Shown: positions 14,801-28,900 of the stretch, piece by piece
Numbering within the stretch: position 1 is the first letter of the stretch
Layout: each line of letters starts with the position of its first letter
Source of the DNA: Paragonimus skrjabini miyazakii
Lineage: Eukaryota > Platyhelminthes > Trematoda > Plagiorchiida > Troglotrematidae
Direction: 5' to 3'
Length of the DNA: 64,000 nt
Assembly: GCA_014338405.1 (NCBI GenBank)
Contig: JTDE01002334.1
Coordinates: 36,564 to 100,563, forward strand
The notes under the pieces: model-generated
What the model was told of the DNA's origin: nothing
Databases searched by the model: none
The model's input: only the letters and a program-made list of their open reading frames with translations
Position numbers and translations under genes: made by a program

Positions 14801-17532
14801 AAATGTGTAAGCCGTCACACCGCGTCAAGATCCAGTCTCGTGATGAAATGTGCGAACCTACGACTTCGTGTTAAACAATGATGGGAAACAACGGGCTCGC
14901 TCAGAGTCGAAACTCTAAGCACACGAGATACATGAAGTCTCTAAGTAGCAAATGATAACGCTACTCCGCAGCACACTAAATCATGGTAAGTAACACTTCC
15001 TTTAATTTTGCGTAACAACACTGGGACAAAATCAGCTGAGCAGTCGATGAAGTAGCGCACTTTACACTGCCTTGATGAAACAGGTGTTAAAGTATGTTGC
15101 CCGGAACGTCGTTATTATCACCTAACACGCGGAGTACATAGTTACAGAGAACTACGGTAAGAACAGACACATTGAGGACAAGGAACTAAAGAAGGAAACT
15201 TAAATAACCGACCCGAGAAGCGAATCGCGTAGGATGCAAACTTCGGTAAATACGTGAAAGGTTATCAGAGCCCAGACTCACCGCTGTTGTCTGAGCTTGT
15301 CGGTAGCCCCAATAAAACCGGTCGAACCGCCCAATGATCACCTCAGGCTTGATGGTGAAAACAGCACGACCATCGACAGAACTCTGAGTGGCCACTGCTT
15401 TGAGAATTCGCGGCACAACATGTTCAACAGCTAGTCTATTGGCGCGATGTGAAACAGAGGCTGGACGCATTCGATCATCAGCGGAAGGGACAGAGGTCGT
15501 TGGGATGGATGGAGGTGACAAAGATTGCGCAGCGTAAGAATCATCTGGAGGGATTGATAACAGACTACTCATTGGTTGATATGGTAGATGAGCGAGCAGA
15601 AGGCTGCATTGCATAGGTCGAAGGCACAAGTTATGCACAACGGAATCTATCAACGTGGCGTAATTCAACTCCAAGTCACTGTCCAAAACACATGCGGTCA
15701 GCGGAACGTCAAAAGATCGTTGGTGCAACCGAACGTAGTCAGTAGAAAATCTTCCGACACTGGGACGTGAACGATCGGTGAGAATTCCGAGAAGAGTAAG
15801 CAATAATACCTCAACGGCATGCACGCGGCCTACACTTGGCACATCTGGTATTTGGCTTGAGGGGAAATGGGAGAGAGGATAAACAAGTAGCACGGATTAG
15901 CGCAGAACATCATAGAGGAGGCAAGCTTGAAAGCAAACGACAAACTATAAGCAGCTCGTCCGCTAAGATACAAGGCATCATGAAGAGAGCAAGGTAAAAT
16001 GGGTGCGTGCTCTGTATGACAGTATTTGGTATAAATTCACGAAAAATGCGGGGTAAGTCTTGCCAAACTGCAAATAAAGCACGGATCTCTGCGACATAAA
16101 TAAACCTAAGACACAATTCGTATGAATGAATCTCACTGAAATTATGTGCCAAGCAAATGGTGCTCCCTTCCCATGTGATCACCACCATTGTAATTAAGTA
16201 GAACTTCACATTAGAAGCACTAGACTGAAGCTTCGAGCATGGATTAGATTTCATAAGTAGAGCACATGTTTGGACTACAGTCCTCGTGTTGATGAGTGTG
16301 TCGATTATGACCCCATTGGCCTCACGTGATTCGAACATCACTATACCTAAACGCTCGAACATGGGTCATGACTTAATGGCTAGCATGAATGATTAATACA
16401 ACCGTATCAGGTTGAGTAATCACTCGTTCAAACTGACTAGTATGCTTCCTATAAAAGAGGTGGACGAAAGGAAAATAAAAGGCGAAATCATGGGGATGGA
16501 GGAGAAGAGCGGCGACAGAAAGACGTTTCAAAGATCAGAACGACAGAATCAAACACTTATTTTAGATGATTTGAGGTCTAAAATTCACTTACGGTTCGGT
16601 TGTTTGTTTGCAAGGTGTAGGTACATTGATGTTGAATGTCTGAATGTAGTAGTTAGATTCCTTCTCACTCCCTTCTTTGTTTCTTCTCTTTTACTGTGCA
16701 GCGTTTGCCTTTTTCTTCATGGTTGTGTGGCAGTTAACCATCAAAGAGAACTACTGATGTATTGTGGTCTTGGATGATGATAACTGATAAGCCGATATAA
16801 ACATCGTAACCGCCAGCGCAACATCACTGGCTCACACTGACGCTTAGTTGACAAGTAACTAAAGAAAGAATAAGACCTGGTTTAAAGAAGAACGCATAAG
16901 ATGCATACCTTGAGTCCCACATGCCTCAGACCTCACTAGCATAACAAGAAATTCAACTAAACCATAAAAACGCCCACACTATTGAAAACAATTAGCTATT
17001 TTATCTCCTAATGTTTTCGGCTAGCGGTCAAGTCAGTCACGAAGACGACGATACAGGGTAGATAAACGACTTTTTGTTCCTGAATTAATAATGGCTGCTT
17101 TTAGCTCCTTTGCTATCTTGTACCTTATACCGGTGAGTTGTAGAATTAGCTAAGGGTCGCGGTGTCGTGAACGATGGGTGAGCATTATTAACACGACATA
17201 CATAACATAACCTTGTTTTTTGATGGCTGAGCTAGAAAATCCTAAAAGCCGAAACTTCGACTTTGATGATACGCATCTCACCCACTAAATTGACTTCGAA
17301 TACACGGATAACTTTACAATACGCTGTCTAAAATAACGTCCACATTGTCCAGATTTGTGTAGAACCAAGGCATCTAAAAAGACAGATGATGAAGTTGACA
17401 ACAGAAAGCCAAAGAGGCTATGAACCTAAACATATGGTGAACCGGCGTTGCACAGCATCTAACTAAAAGTTTATCATTCGTAAACTTTGACCAGAGTAGG
17501 TAGCCAGCAAGTCGAAACTCCACTGCTATATT

Positions 17533-17569
<37 letters not shown>

Positions 17570-20500
17570 CAATCGACAGGACAGTTGATGTGTCTCCTCT
17601 CGAGGCGATCGGGCAACCTGATCATTACACACAAGCGAAAGGGCTGAGCGTTCACATATGATGATTCAGTCATCCTCAATGTGGAATCAACAGCGCAGTG
17701 ATCAACATGGTTGCCTCAAGAACAGCGTGACCACAGTTCTAGTTTAGGCAATGACAAGGATATGCACTACTGGCGAGCTTTAAAAAGAGTGACACTCGAG
17801 TCTAATGCTTCTTTTTGAAAGAGGCCGACTGGAAAGTCTGTGGGAATGTGACGGCTGCCATCATTTGTGGATGACGTTGAATTCTTATGTATACACATAT
17901 AAAAATACTGTATAGCGAACAAGCTCGTTTTCAGTGATTCATCATCAGGCTAAATACATCACATTTATATAACATTTTACTGGGGAATCATGAAGGGGGT
18001 AAACATGGACGGATGGTTTATGAAGTCAGTCAATTCAATGCCACACTGCATCAAGTACCCACAGGAACAGTGGTTCTTGACAGGCTAACAGGGTGGGAGA
18101 ATGGCCAAGGCAGATCCAATGTCTGAACAAAACGTTTCTGGACGCACAGGGGTGGGTTAAACAGGCGAATTCCAATAGCTTCTGCTGTGGACAGAATCCT
18201 ATGCCTCACCGCCCTCGACTGGGTGACCTTAACTTGGTGGATTGGGCGAAATGTATCCGTCACATTAACATAATGATTGGAATCCACCAGGTGCGCTAGT
18301 ATGGCGCTGTTGACAGATTTCGTTATTCCACTGTTGAGCCAAGCTGGGTGGTGTTCCCGGACCCGTTCAGATAGGCGTCTGGTCGTGCGGCCAACATAAC
18401 TGGTTCCAAAGGAACAAGTGAATGAGTATACACAAAATGAGGCTGCAGAAACAGGCACTTTATCTTTTAGGCGTGGGTACAAAACCGAATTGGATGTGAA
18501 GTGGGCATGCAAATTAGCGGCGTAAAATGTCGTATTAATTGTATTCGTGAGCCTACGCGTGATAATTCCGGCTAACGTATCGCCCTCAAAAGGCAATCTG
18601 ATGTGTACGGTTTTCTTTTCTACTAGGTGAAGCTGGTCTCTGTCACTCCGCTGTTGCATTGCTCTGTCTACGAATCTTTCCGGGTATCCATTTTGCATGA
18701 ATATCGTACGTATGAACGCCAATTCTTCAGTAATTGTGTCGTCTGTGCAAATCCTTATGGCTCTGCCCCTCAAACAGTTAGTTGGGTTCCTTTTTAAGGC
18801 GAGCGGTATGAAACTACTGAAGTGAATATACTGACCATTCCAAGTATCTTTTCTGTGTATCGCGCGCCGAATTGAGCCATCATTGCGGCGACATAAATGC
18901 ACATCCAAAAAGCCCAATTGGTTATTCATTTCTGTCTCCAACGTAAATGTCAAATTTCGGTGTGCGGAATTAAATGTGACTACGATGTCAGTAGGATTTG
19001 AACTATTATCGAGGACACAAAAGATGTCGTCAACATACCTCTTACAAAAATGGCATCGGCCTGCTGCTAAACTCAGTATTGGAATTCGCTTGTTTAACCC
19101 ACCCCTGTGCGTCCAGAAACGTTTTGTTCAGACATTGGATCGGCCTTGGCCATTCTCCCACCCTGTTAGCCTGTCAAGAACCACTGTTCATGTGGGTACT
19201 TGATACAGTGTGATATTGAATTGACTGACTTCATAAACCACCCGTCCATGTTTACTCCCTTCATGATTCCCCTGTAAAATGTTATATAAATGTGATGTAT
19301 TTAGCCTGATGATGAATCACTGAAAACGAGCTTGTTCGCTACACAGTATTTTTGATGACTACGCTGAGGATTTTTACGCGATGTATACACATATATAAGG
19401 TTGAGAGAAATGAACAAAGACAATTGACATCACCTGATTAATTGGGACCTGACATGAAAAAGCCACGGGTCTCAACTATAACTTGTCGCACTTTTACATG
19501 TGCATTGGCAAAATATCCACTCACTCGAGATAAACGAAGTATTTCGATGCGGTTTTCACTTCTCGGCACCGACTGATTAAGTGACCATTGCTGAATATCG
19601 CTAATTCAGTCAATCACCGTTTCGCCAGATTCAACTGAATACGAGTGAGCTCGGCAAACTGATCGTTAGAAGTCAAAACTGCCGATCGATTACAATGTGA
19701 AAGGAGAACTGATGAGTCAAGATTTCAACATAAGGTTGGATAGACAAGCACGTGTGTAGAAAATAGACGGTGGCTGATCAAATGATACCACATCGCAATA
19801 TGAAGGTGCCATCTGGTCGACTCCAAAGATTCAACCGGTCATACTGGATCACAGTGTCAATTAGTTAATGTACATCAGCTTACAGCAAGAATGTTTGCTG
19901 CCAATACCGTCCAGCCAGACAGATGGAGTATTTGGAAATGGCAACGTTCTGACCGTTCGAGCTCTGTATGAGAGTTGGGGTCGCCTTACAACGAAAAGGT
20001 TGACTGCGTTGTTAATTTTTTGTCTAACTGTGGAGGGTATTCTGGACATGATGTCCAATTAGGCGGAGTAGTCCCAGCAGACATAGTTCGTATGAAAACT
20101 GATTAATCGAAGAAGGAAGGATATCTAACAAAGTAATTTGAGCGATCGAGCGTGAGAGGTGAATGTATGCAAGTATCGGCGGCAAGGGCCGTGTCATGCC
20201 AGAACGGGTTAACCGATACTAACTGACCTTGACTATATGAGTCGTAAACGTGTGTGTATCTGCGTATGCGGTTGATGCAAGCTGAGGTCTGGGACCAATC
20301 TGACCATTTTCGCTTCATTGTGTCAGTACAGCGAATTCCAGTTAGTTCGTCATCTTCCTATAGAGCCAGAAAATGAAACGGTGTACTGCTGTACAGAAGA
20401 TTGTTAACTTGTCACTGTGCTCAAGTCGTGATTCATCGCTTCTGGAGATATCAGCAGTCACTACATTACGAAAGACGTATTCATCAATTTATCATTCTAT

Positions 20501-23500
20501 CATGGACAACGGAGTGTTCAGAAGAGTGAACTTTGTCCAATCCATGGATTTAGTTCAGTCAGTATGGTGTGCACACATGTGCGTGTGCAATGTGTGTTTG
20601 TACTTCTCAGGTTATGATGTTCTGCCACCCTTCCTTCATGTCAACCTTGTCGGTGCACTGGGAGTCGACTTACAGCGTCAGCTGTTTCGTGCCCGGGTGC
20701 AAAATCAGTGGGCCGCTGCGTTGCGTATACCGGTCAACCACAGAACGCGTAACTAAGGAGCGACGAGTCAAGCAACGGGATGGTAAATGAAATCGGTGGC
20801 GGGAGATACCGTTAGGCACAGAGATGTTCAGAATGCTTCCTCTGAAAAGCTGCTGACTTTCAGTCTCGTTCTTCAAAATAGGACGACTACACAGAAAAAC
20901 TACCGTACGAGAAGCGGATGTCAGAGACTGATAACAGGCACACATCATCGGGCCCAATAGACTAACTTTCAAAAACCATGCAAAAGGATCCAAGGCACGG
21001 ATATACAGAATACCAGTTACTTCGTCAAAAGGCAAAGCTTACCACAGCCACAAGTGACACAGGTTGACAGATGGCGTTTCGATCTTTCATATGCGGTTGC
21101 TTATCGCAACAGCCACAACGTTAACGTAATAGCACATAACGAGTAAAAAAAAGACCGACGCATATCACTAAGTTTCCATTACATGGATAACTTTAGGGCA
21201 GACTTAGGTGCCAAATGAAAGAAACCTCTATAAAAACAGATCACTATCTTCATTAAGAGACAAAACCGTAACCAGCTCGGAAACCTGCGTGTTCCACTTA
21301 CTATATAGTTTCTCTGAATGTAACTCGCTCCAGCTTAAGGGTAACGAACATAAAACAAACATCCATTTCGCTGTCAAAGGTCCTCACTTTGAGGATCATG
21401 ATAAATACTGAAAAGTGGTTAACCAGTTTAGCGAAAAAGGGTGTTGTCTGAACAAATATCGACCCGGAGAGTGACGAGGAAGTTGGTGTGCGGAGCTTTC
21501 TTCTGGAAATGACCTGAATCGGATATCCTGACCCACTCTGGGAGAGTAACAATAGTATAGTAAATCAGATGGGTAAAACACACTTTCACTCTAAAGGCAG
21601 CACAGTGATTCGCTCACATAGTAATCCTCTTCCTCAGAAAAAACATTCCTTTATAGCGACAAGCTTGATAAGCAGCAATTAGTATTCTACAGGCCTCGAT
21701 TACGAACAGCAATTCAAAACGAGAGTAGTCCCATTCACTAGTGTGAATACCATCAACACTAAGTGCGTGACCACAGAGTCACAGTCCAGAGTTTGGTCAA
21801 ACGTCTGGTCATACGACTGTGAACAGCACGGAAAGAACATCTGGGAAACCCGGCTTCTGATGCATACCGTGTACATTCCGATCCCTCGGCTGGGTACTGG
21901 GATGGGCTAAAGGAGGAGCTGAACAGGTACCGCATTGCTGTGTCTTATAATTCAGACGAGGCTCTACGTATTCGAAGTCGCATGCGCACCGTCTCCTTGT
22001 ATCACGGCGTTTGCACGTCCGACAAACTATATCGGTTACGGCGCAAACTAACTCGATGTGATTATTCTTGAAGAAGAGACTGGAAGTAGTATGTTTGGTC
22101 AGAAAAGAAAGCTAACGAGATATTTTGTGCTTTTTTAAGACGGGCGAGACTAAGGGAACGGAATATTGAAATGCAAACTATATGGAATGTAGGAATTAGA
22201 TGATGGAGTAGCATTTTGAACCGGCACAAAACAGAGCTAAGTCACACCAAAGGAAAACAGTACCGCAATTTCAACTACTAGAAAGCTTAGGCCGTACCCT
22301 TAAAGTAGAGGACAGTTAAATCACATACAATGACTACATAGTAAGAGCAAAGCCAGTTAGTGACAAAATGCCGGAAGACAAGCAAATCCTTTTCTGATAT
22401 CCTACTTTGTGCTCTTTCAATAGTAAAATACCCCAGTAACACATTCACGTGATCCAGCATAACTTCATACAACTCGACATCAGTTTGAGACATCTGATGT
22501 TCTGTATCTCAAGGGTGATTCAAATTTAGCGAACCGGAGTGAGGTAGTGGGACAGAGAGTAACAACGGAAACATCACACCGGAGTTCCAACCCTGCGCGA
22601 AGATAAAAAACTAGCTGGAACACGCCAAGAAGATAGAGAAAAGATATGTGACCCAGATGGAACATTTTTATTTTGGCGACCATACGCATGTCTTGGTAGA
22701 GTGAGCGGTCATAGATCTCAACTCAGTTAAGACGCTTACTGGTGTAAGCCGTCGAAGTAATGGAACTACATGCAATGCTTCCGCGTCTAGTTGTTACTGT
22801 TCGGACTGCACTGGTACTACCTACTTCGTTTCATCCACCCTGGAGATACGGAGCAAAAGCAGGCACTGAGTCATAGAAAAAGTAGGAAAAAAGTAGGAAA
22901 TTGATCACACACCAGAAAAAAATTTGCACCGTCGTCCACCCCCAAAACATCAACTTCCATACTGTTCCTTGGAGATGGTGGTCGGGGAGAAAGAAAGTAA
23001 AATTACGCAAAAGCAAGTACGTCGACTGCGCAGAAAGCAAATTGCAAAGAGAGCACATCAACGGTGTGAATGCAGTGTAGGTGTACAAAACTGTGTGTGA
23101 ACTTACTTAATGAAATAATGCTTCAAGTTTAATTTGTGCACGAGCCGAGCGATGAACTCATCCGGAGGTAAGACGGCGGCGGCCAACTGGAGCAACTGCA
23201 AATCGCGATCAATCATTTCCACACGCAGATGTGGCGCGAACAGTTCAGCGATCTGATAAGACACAAGACAATACCATAAAATGAGTTTCAGATCAAAACA
23301 GCTCACACATGAAAGTGCGAATTCCACAGTGCACTCGAACGGACGAGCTCAAAAATGGAAAAGCACACAAAAAGGTAACCGTAGCCCGTCGGGTATACAT
23401 ACAGTCATATGCAAGATCTGTTAGAACAGATCGGATGCTAGAAACTGGTAGATAATGCAACTTTCCAATGGTGGAGAACACAAACCCAACGTTCTGTCGA

Positions 23501-24924
23501 AAATCACCCATGTGAATCTCTTAATATAACCAAAAGTTACGCTGAACAATCTGCTGGGGACGCATATTCGTTAACAGAATGTTGTACTGCCCATACTGAG
23601 ATGTATAATGCGATGGGGTAAGTCCTACTCTTATCTCCAAACTAGCACGGTTTTTATGATCTAGTCACAGTTGAAAGTCAGCATCATCTGCTGACATGCG
23701 GCGGTCGATAACGAGGATAGAGAGTGGGCTTGAATGAGTTAAAATCATATGACAATCTAATAGTAATGTATGAAGTCATCAGACAGTCAAGACGATACTC
23801 TAGTTTAAGCTTCGAGAACACGTGAAACAACTTTCCAGATGTGCTGTGATAACTACAGAAGTCGTGCGTTCAACGACCCTTCGCTATAGTGTTTACACGA
23901 GCGCTCGGTATTACACTTCGACGCATAATCCCATGAACAGCGGATTACCTCGTACATCTTTCTTAGTGACACACGTAAAAGTGCAACTTATCTGTTGGTA
24001 CAAGTAATCATGAAAATCACACAACTGGAATAATGGAATTTCCAACAGACGAAGAAAAATCAAATAGGTGTGGTGATCCAAGACTGACCTGTTTCACAAG
24101 TATACGGACACCTTAAACATAAACGGCGCTGTAAAACGGTATTCGGCCCTCATTCATCGATACGTTCCGTTTAATTCCAGTTACCCAAGTACGGCAGGAC
24201 TATCATTCTTTGACCATAAGTGACTTCGTCTGCCATTGTGACATACCTTATGGAGAGCGAGAGCGGCAGTATTCTGGCACTCAGTCAAATACAACTTGGC
24301 AGACACTATACAGCTAATATACAGGATCATGAAGGACTGGTCATTTGTGGTTAACGGAAAATTTAAATCAATTCAGCAGTTAACCGATTAGCACAAAAAC
24401 CTGACGCTGACATGAAACATACAGACATGAATCGCGGACAAATCAATGAGACATAGTAATTTTCAGTAACCAGAAATTAGGGTTGATGGATTCGATGTAT
24501 GGATGTACTGCTGGCACGATTTCAGAATATGATAAAAGTGTGCACATACCTATGTAGTCACACTGTTATACATTTTCATCTTCTGGATCCTAATACTCGC
24601 CAGATGTCGCAGCGAGATAAGAATGTGACTTACATAACAAAATACTGATCGAATGACCTGGTCTGTGCACAGTCCACATTTGAACCATATTGGGGTTTGT
24701 GGGCTAGACAAGTGTTTGAAAACTGAGTTATTTACGTGTAGAAGACCACAAAAAAAAACGAAGGTCATATTTCATTTTGGAATGCCGTTATCCAATCTGA
24801 AATGTCTGTATATCTTGAGAGTGAATAGTATCGATTTATCATACCGCTTGGGATTTTTCAGTTGCCGAAAAAATTCGTGCATGCAGCTATAAGTGTTTTG
24901 TAAGTTTATGCAATAAATACTAAT

Positions 24925-24966
<42 letters not shown>

Positions 24967-25850
24967 TGGACGAGGTATGTGGGGAACTCAAGTTCCCGAA
25001 TGGCTATAAGAACGAGGGCAACTGGCTACCAAGACTTACATATAAGCTACTCGAACAACCACTCCCTCTTGTCGAAAAACAACGGCTTGCAAACTGTGGT
25101 AACACCATAGAGTGACGAATATCCAGCCAAATAAAGTGGAAAGGCTAGCTAAATCCAACGAAGAAGGTAATCCTATATAGTACATGATAGAAAACTATAA
25201 GGAAGAAAATCCCTCTTCAAACGCCTAATGCAATCAAATCCGCGATAACTCGAAAACTTATTATACGTAACAGTGTACGAACGGCAAGAAATGGAACAGA
25301 AAAGGGTGACAAGTCTGATATAAGTTCCCACTCACTCCTTTTATCTGTACGAAAAAAAATCGAATAAGACTCGTTAACAACTAGCTTATACAAAAAAACG
25401 GTACATGGAACAACGCCAATAGAAAACATCACAGCACGTGCTAACCGATTGTTGCACAGCAATCCCGTTCCGAACCCACAACTTTGCCCTGTATTGTGCG
25501 TAGAACGTGATGGTTTGGAGAGGTCGCTCGAGCAACAGATTGACAAAAGCCTGAAGGACCAGGGAGGAAACGGAATTTGAAAGAGGTGAACGGAAGATGG
25601 CCACTAGGTTCATATTAAGCAAGAGAACGTCTTATGATGTGTCCGTTGGCAAAATTCCAAGCTATGTACATACAGATGAAATTGATTTTCAAACGTAGGA
25701 TATCTCCATTTCTATACAAAATGACGATAATCTACGTACGAGTCAAGCTTTACTTTACAGAACAGATAGCACTGGAGAAGTGAGGAGGAATGAACACATT
25801 CGCGAAATCGAACGTAAAGACTCGATCTTAAGACACCAAGACCATTTACA

Positions 25851-25900
<50 letters not shown>

Positions 25901-28900
25901 TCCAGTGGTAAATGAACGTTGCAAGCTAATGAATGTATATTAAATTACTGATAAATAGTTTGGCAGATTTGATAATTTAGAAGAGATCCATTTGCGAAAA
26001 ATCTGGTAGAGCGCTTGCCGCGTTTGGGCATGGTGTTTCTGTCGCTGGTTCGTATCCAGCCGAAGTCCAGATTTTTCGCAAATGGATCTCTTCTGAATGT
26101 ATATTAGTTAACTAACACTTGTTTCACTAGTTGTAATGTGAAAATTGCACTCGTAGGTTAAGTTAATGATAATAGGTTGCTCAAATGGTCTGTTTGTATG
26201 AGTAATGTGACAATCCACCGGCGCGTACCCGCAAGATCTTTAAGTTGGCTACTGATAACAAAGTCAGTAAGGGTGGACAGTCTGTGCTAACAGGGTAATG
26301 CAATGAACACAGTGACTGAGGGAAGTAGTGACACAACATGAAAGTCTTGATGATCCGGTTGAACAGGATTGGGAGGTATTGCATGCCAGGTTGAGGACAA
26401 TATGACCATGCAAAACGATGGCTGGAAACACTCGCGGATATGGCAGTACATCGCAGCTGACAACAGGCGTAAGACACTTCTTATTAATAAATTTTCATTT
26501 ACTCCGCTTATCTTGCATTCTTTATACATTTTTATCCACTTACTTATCTACCATTTCGCGGACAACTGTCAGGATCAGTGGCTCTCCGAGCCACAGTACC
26601 GATGAATACGACTCAAGGCTGATGCACAAAAACGGTTGTCATCGGTCGGCCAACCAAACGACTAGGATTCGGCGAACAATAGACGGTTGCTAGTATCACG
26701 CGCTCATTAATTCAGTAAGCCAGGTTGCATGAAACCACAAAGGTCAAGTTAAATTTTTCGCTCTTGCATCAGTACTGGGCACAATGCTGTACGCCACATG
26801 TGGACTGCATGCCGTCAGGACGCTTAAACCTAAGCGAGAGTAGTCGGCCGCAACCGGACTGATTTACGATCGTACCCTGTTAGAACCGAGGTATTGTTAG
26901 TTATGACTGATTTTGACGGTTGACACATGAATTCTGATACGAACTGATCTTATATCGTTGTTACAATGTTAGACATGCACGTTACACGTATCCCAGAAAG
27001 TCATCATTAAATTGCCTTGCAGTTAAGCTGGTCTTTTAATTACAAGCTAAGCAGGAAAACACTGACTTAATACATTGTCCAATCAACAAAGGGTACCTTC
27101 ACAACCGCAGGACTAGTGAAACTGTAGCGCGAGAACTTCTCTCCAGTGAATCTAAGCAAGAAACTGCGGCTGTGTAGCGCCGCAAATGTGATATGATCGG
27201 GTTGCTCAACCACGATGCGAGTAAGCAAACTAAGATAATTCCTCACCACACTCAGGCAGTACACAGAGAAGAGATAAGATTAGGTTATAAGCTCTGTCCG
27301 ATCAAGTTGCTAGCAGTTAGGCCAACCGAAGTGATGTCATTGTTATACCGGCGATGAAACCATACAAAAATAGGTGTGTCGGTGCTAGCCTGAGAAACTG
27401 ATTTTCAGGACATGCTGCACGTAAGTGAATGCCAGAAATGGTCCATTTACATTGCTGATAGACTATCAGCATCAGTCCAAGGGATAAACGACCAACGTCC
27501 CAAAAGCATACAAACCAATTTATTTGTATGCAAACAGGGAACTGCGGTTATGAGGGCAAATCAACGGTAGCTTTGCCTGTCAAGTGATTATAGTCGTATC
27601 ACTGAGAACGGACGCGAGGTAATCAAAACACACCGTAAAGGTATGCAACCAGGTGTCTGTGCTCGACTGCATGGAACGCATTGATTGTTCATACTGAACG
27701 TTCAAAATGACCGGCTACATCTGACAGCCAAAAACTTAAAACTGTGCGACACAACCAGTCATACAATAAAGCAACGAGCAACGGCAATAGAACATGTGAA
27801 CCAAAATCCTACTCCCGAAAGTTGGAAGATAAGACATGCATACCCAGTCAGTCCATTTGATACACAGCAATCGGGAACCCGAATCGCTCGTGTTTTCTGC
27901 CGGTTCTAGTCCCGGCAGTGGCGAGGATATGCACTAATGACGAACTCTAATGAGAGCAAAACTCGAGTCTAGTGCTTCTTTTCGAAAGGGGCCGACTGGA
28001 AAGTCTGTGGGAATGCGACGGCTGCGATCAACTGTGGGAGATGTTCGACTTGAAATTAACCAAATCCCCGACTACTCATCAGTAATAATCAGTATTCGCC
28101 ATCCGGCCCTGGGTGTGTGTGCACAAACTGTCAACTCAGAAAACCTGTCATCCTTAGCATTGATGATATTTCCTCCTTAAAAGTAACCCTCAATCGTTAA
28201 TCATTCCCTTGTTGTTGATATCCGTAAGGTTAGTATATTTTTAGATTTAACGTACGTGAATGAAGACAACGAACGAAGTACTACCACTTAACAATGTGAA
28301 TTCCTTCGTTTTCGTTGAACTTGCTATAGAGAATTGTGTGTTTTGACAGATCCACTTTGTTCATCAGTATGGACGTTTGAAGAGGATGCAGGAACATAGT
28401 TCTCGCAGCCAACAGAGTGAACTAGCAGATTGAAGAATACTACTGAGTAAATCGCCAACTAGCGCGCCCTCCATCATAAAAACAAAGATTCATGTGTAAC
28501 ACCATCAGATGTCCACATACCGACAGTTCTAACCAAGTAAATGTGACACGGTTAGCCAACATGCTTCCTGAGGAGCTGTGCGCTGGAGAAAATAAAACAA
28601 GCCGTCAGACCGCTCAACTTTCACATAAATCAAGCAAGGATCATCGAAACAGGTCAGGTGTGAGATAAATGAGTCGTGTTCACAGATACAGTCAATTGAG
28701 TGGAAGATCATGATGACGTATTGGATGCGTACGTCTGTAGGCGTTCGACACACTGCCGACTTCTATGTGAGAAGTAGCTGGCGACAAGTGTGTGTAACAA
28801 CATAGTGTGATATCGCATGTAAATAGTGCTCATATCAGAGCCAAAATGCTATTTTTCCGATTAGCGCCTTAATTGTTGAAACTAAGAAACCACATTCATA

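Larger units (their letters stand above)
10980..14855 (-). mobile_element. RTE-type non-LTR retrotransposon, near full-length, defective (copy B)
   Basis: Lies in the intron between UBR-like exons 15282 and 9498. In element order (right to left): a 5' leader shared with copy C (14480-14855), an APE-type endonuclease region (about 14030-13380), a linker, reverse transcriptase remnants (12740-12080) and a 3' region almost identical to copy A (10980-12060). Length about 3.9 kb. Several frame breaks and altered active-site residues make it a dead copy. Confidence 0.85.
17902..19380 (-). mobile_element. Penelope-like element with inverted terminal arms
   Basis: Contains the 3' half of a Penelope-like ORF (18051-19076, minus). 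A copy of its 3' end (last about 40 codons plus 3' flank) is attached in inverted orientation to the truncated 5' end, so arms 17901-18177 and 19078-19353 are inverted repeats of about 277 bp. A direct repeat atgtatacacatata at 17887-17901 and 19381-19395 looks like the target-site duplication. The element sits in the 7.2-kb intron between UBR-like exons 23107 and 15855. Confidence 0.88.

Noticed and set aside
18883..19203. Plus-strand frame ending in IGIRLFNPPLCVQKRF, the same peptide as the Penelope-like C-terminus
   Set aside because: It is the inverted terminal arm of the element (19078-19353), preceded by antisense RT sequence, not a separate gene.
25999..26070. Functional tRNA gene
   Set aside because: The T-arm is good, but there is no standard D-arm or 7-bp acceptor stem, the anticodon-like loop lacks T at position 33, and the core is embedded in 28-bp arms.
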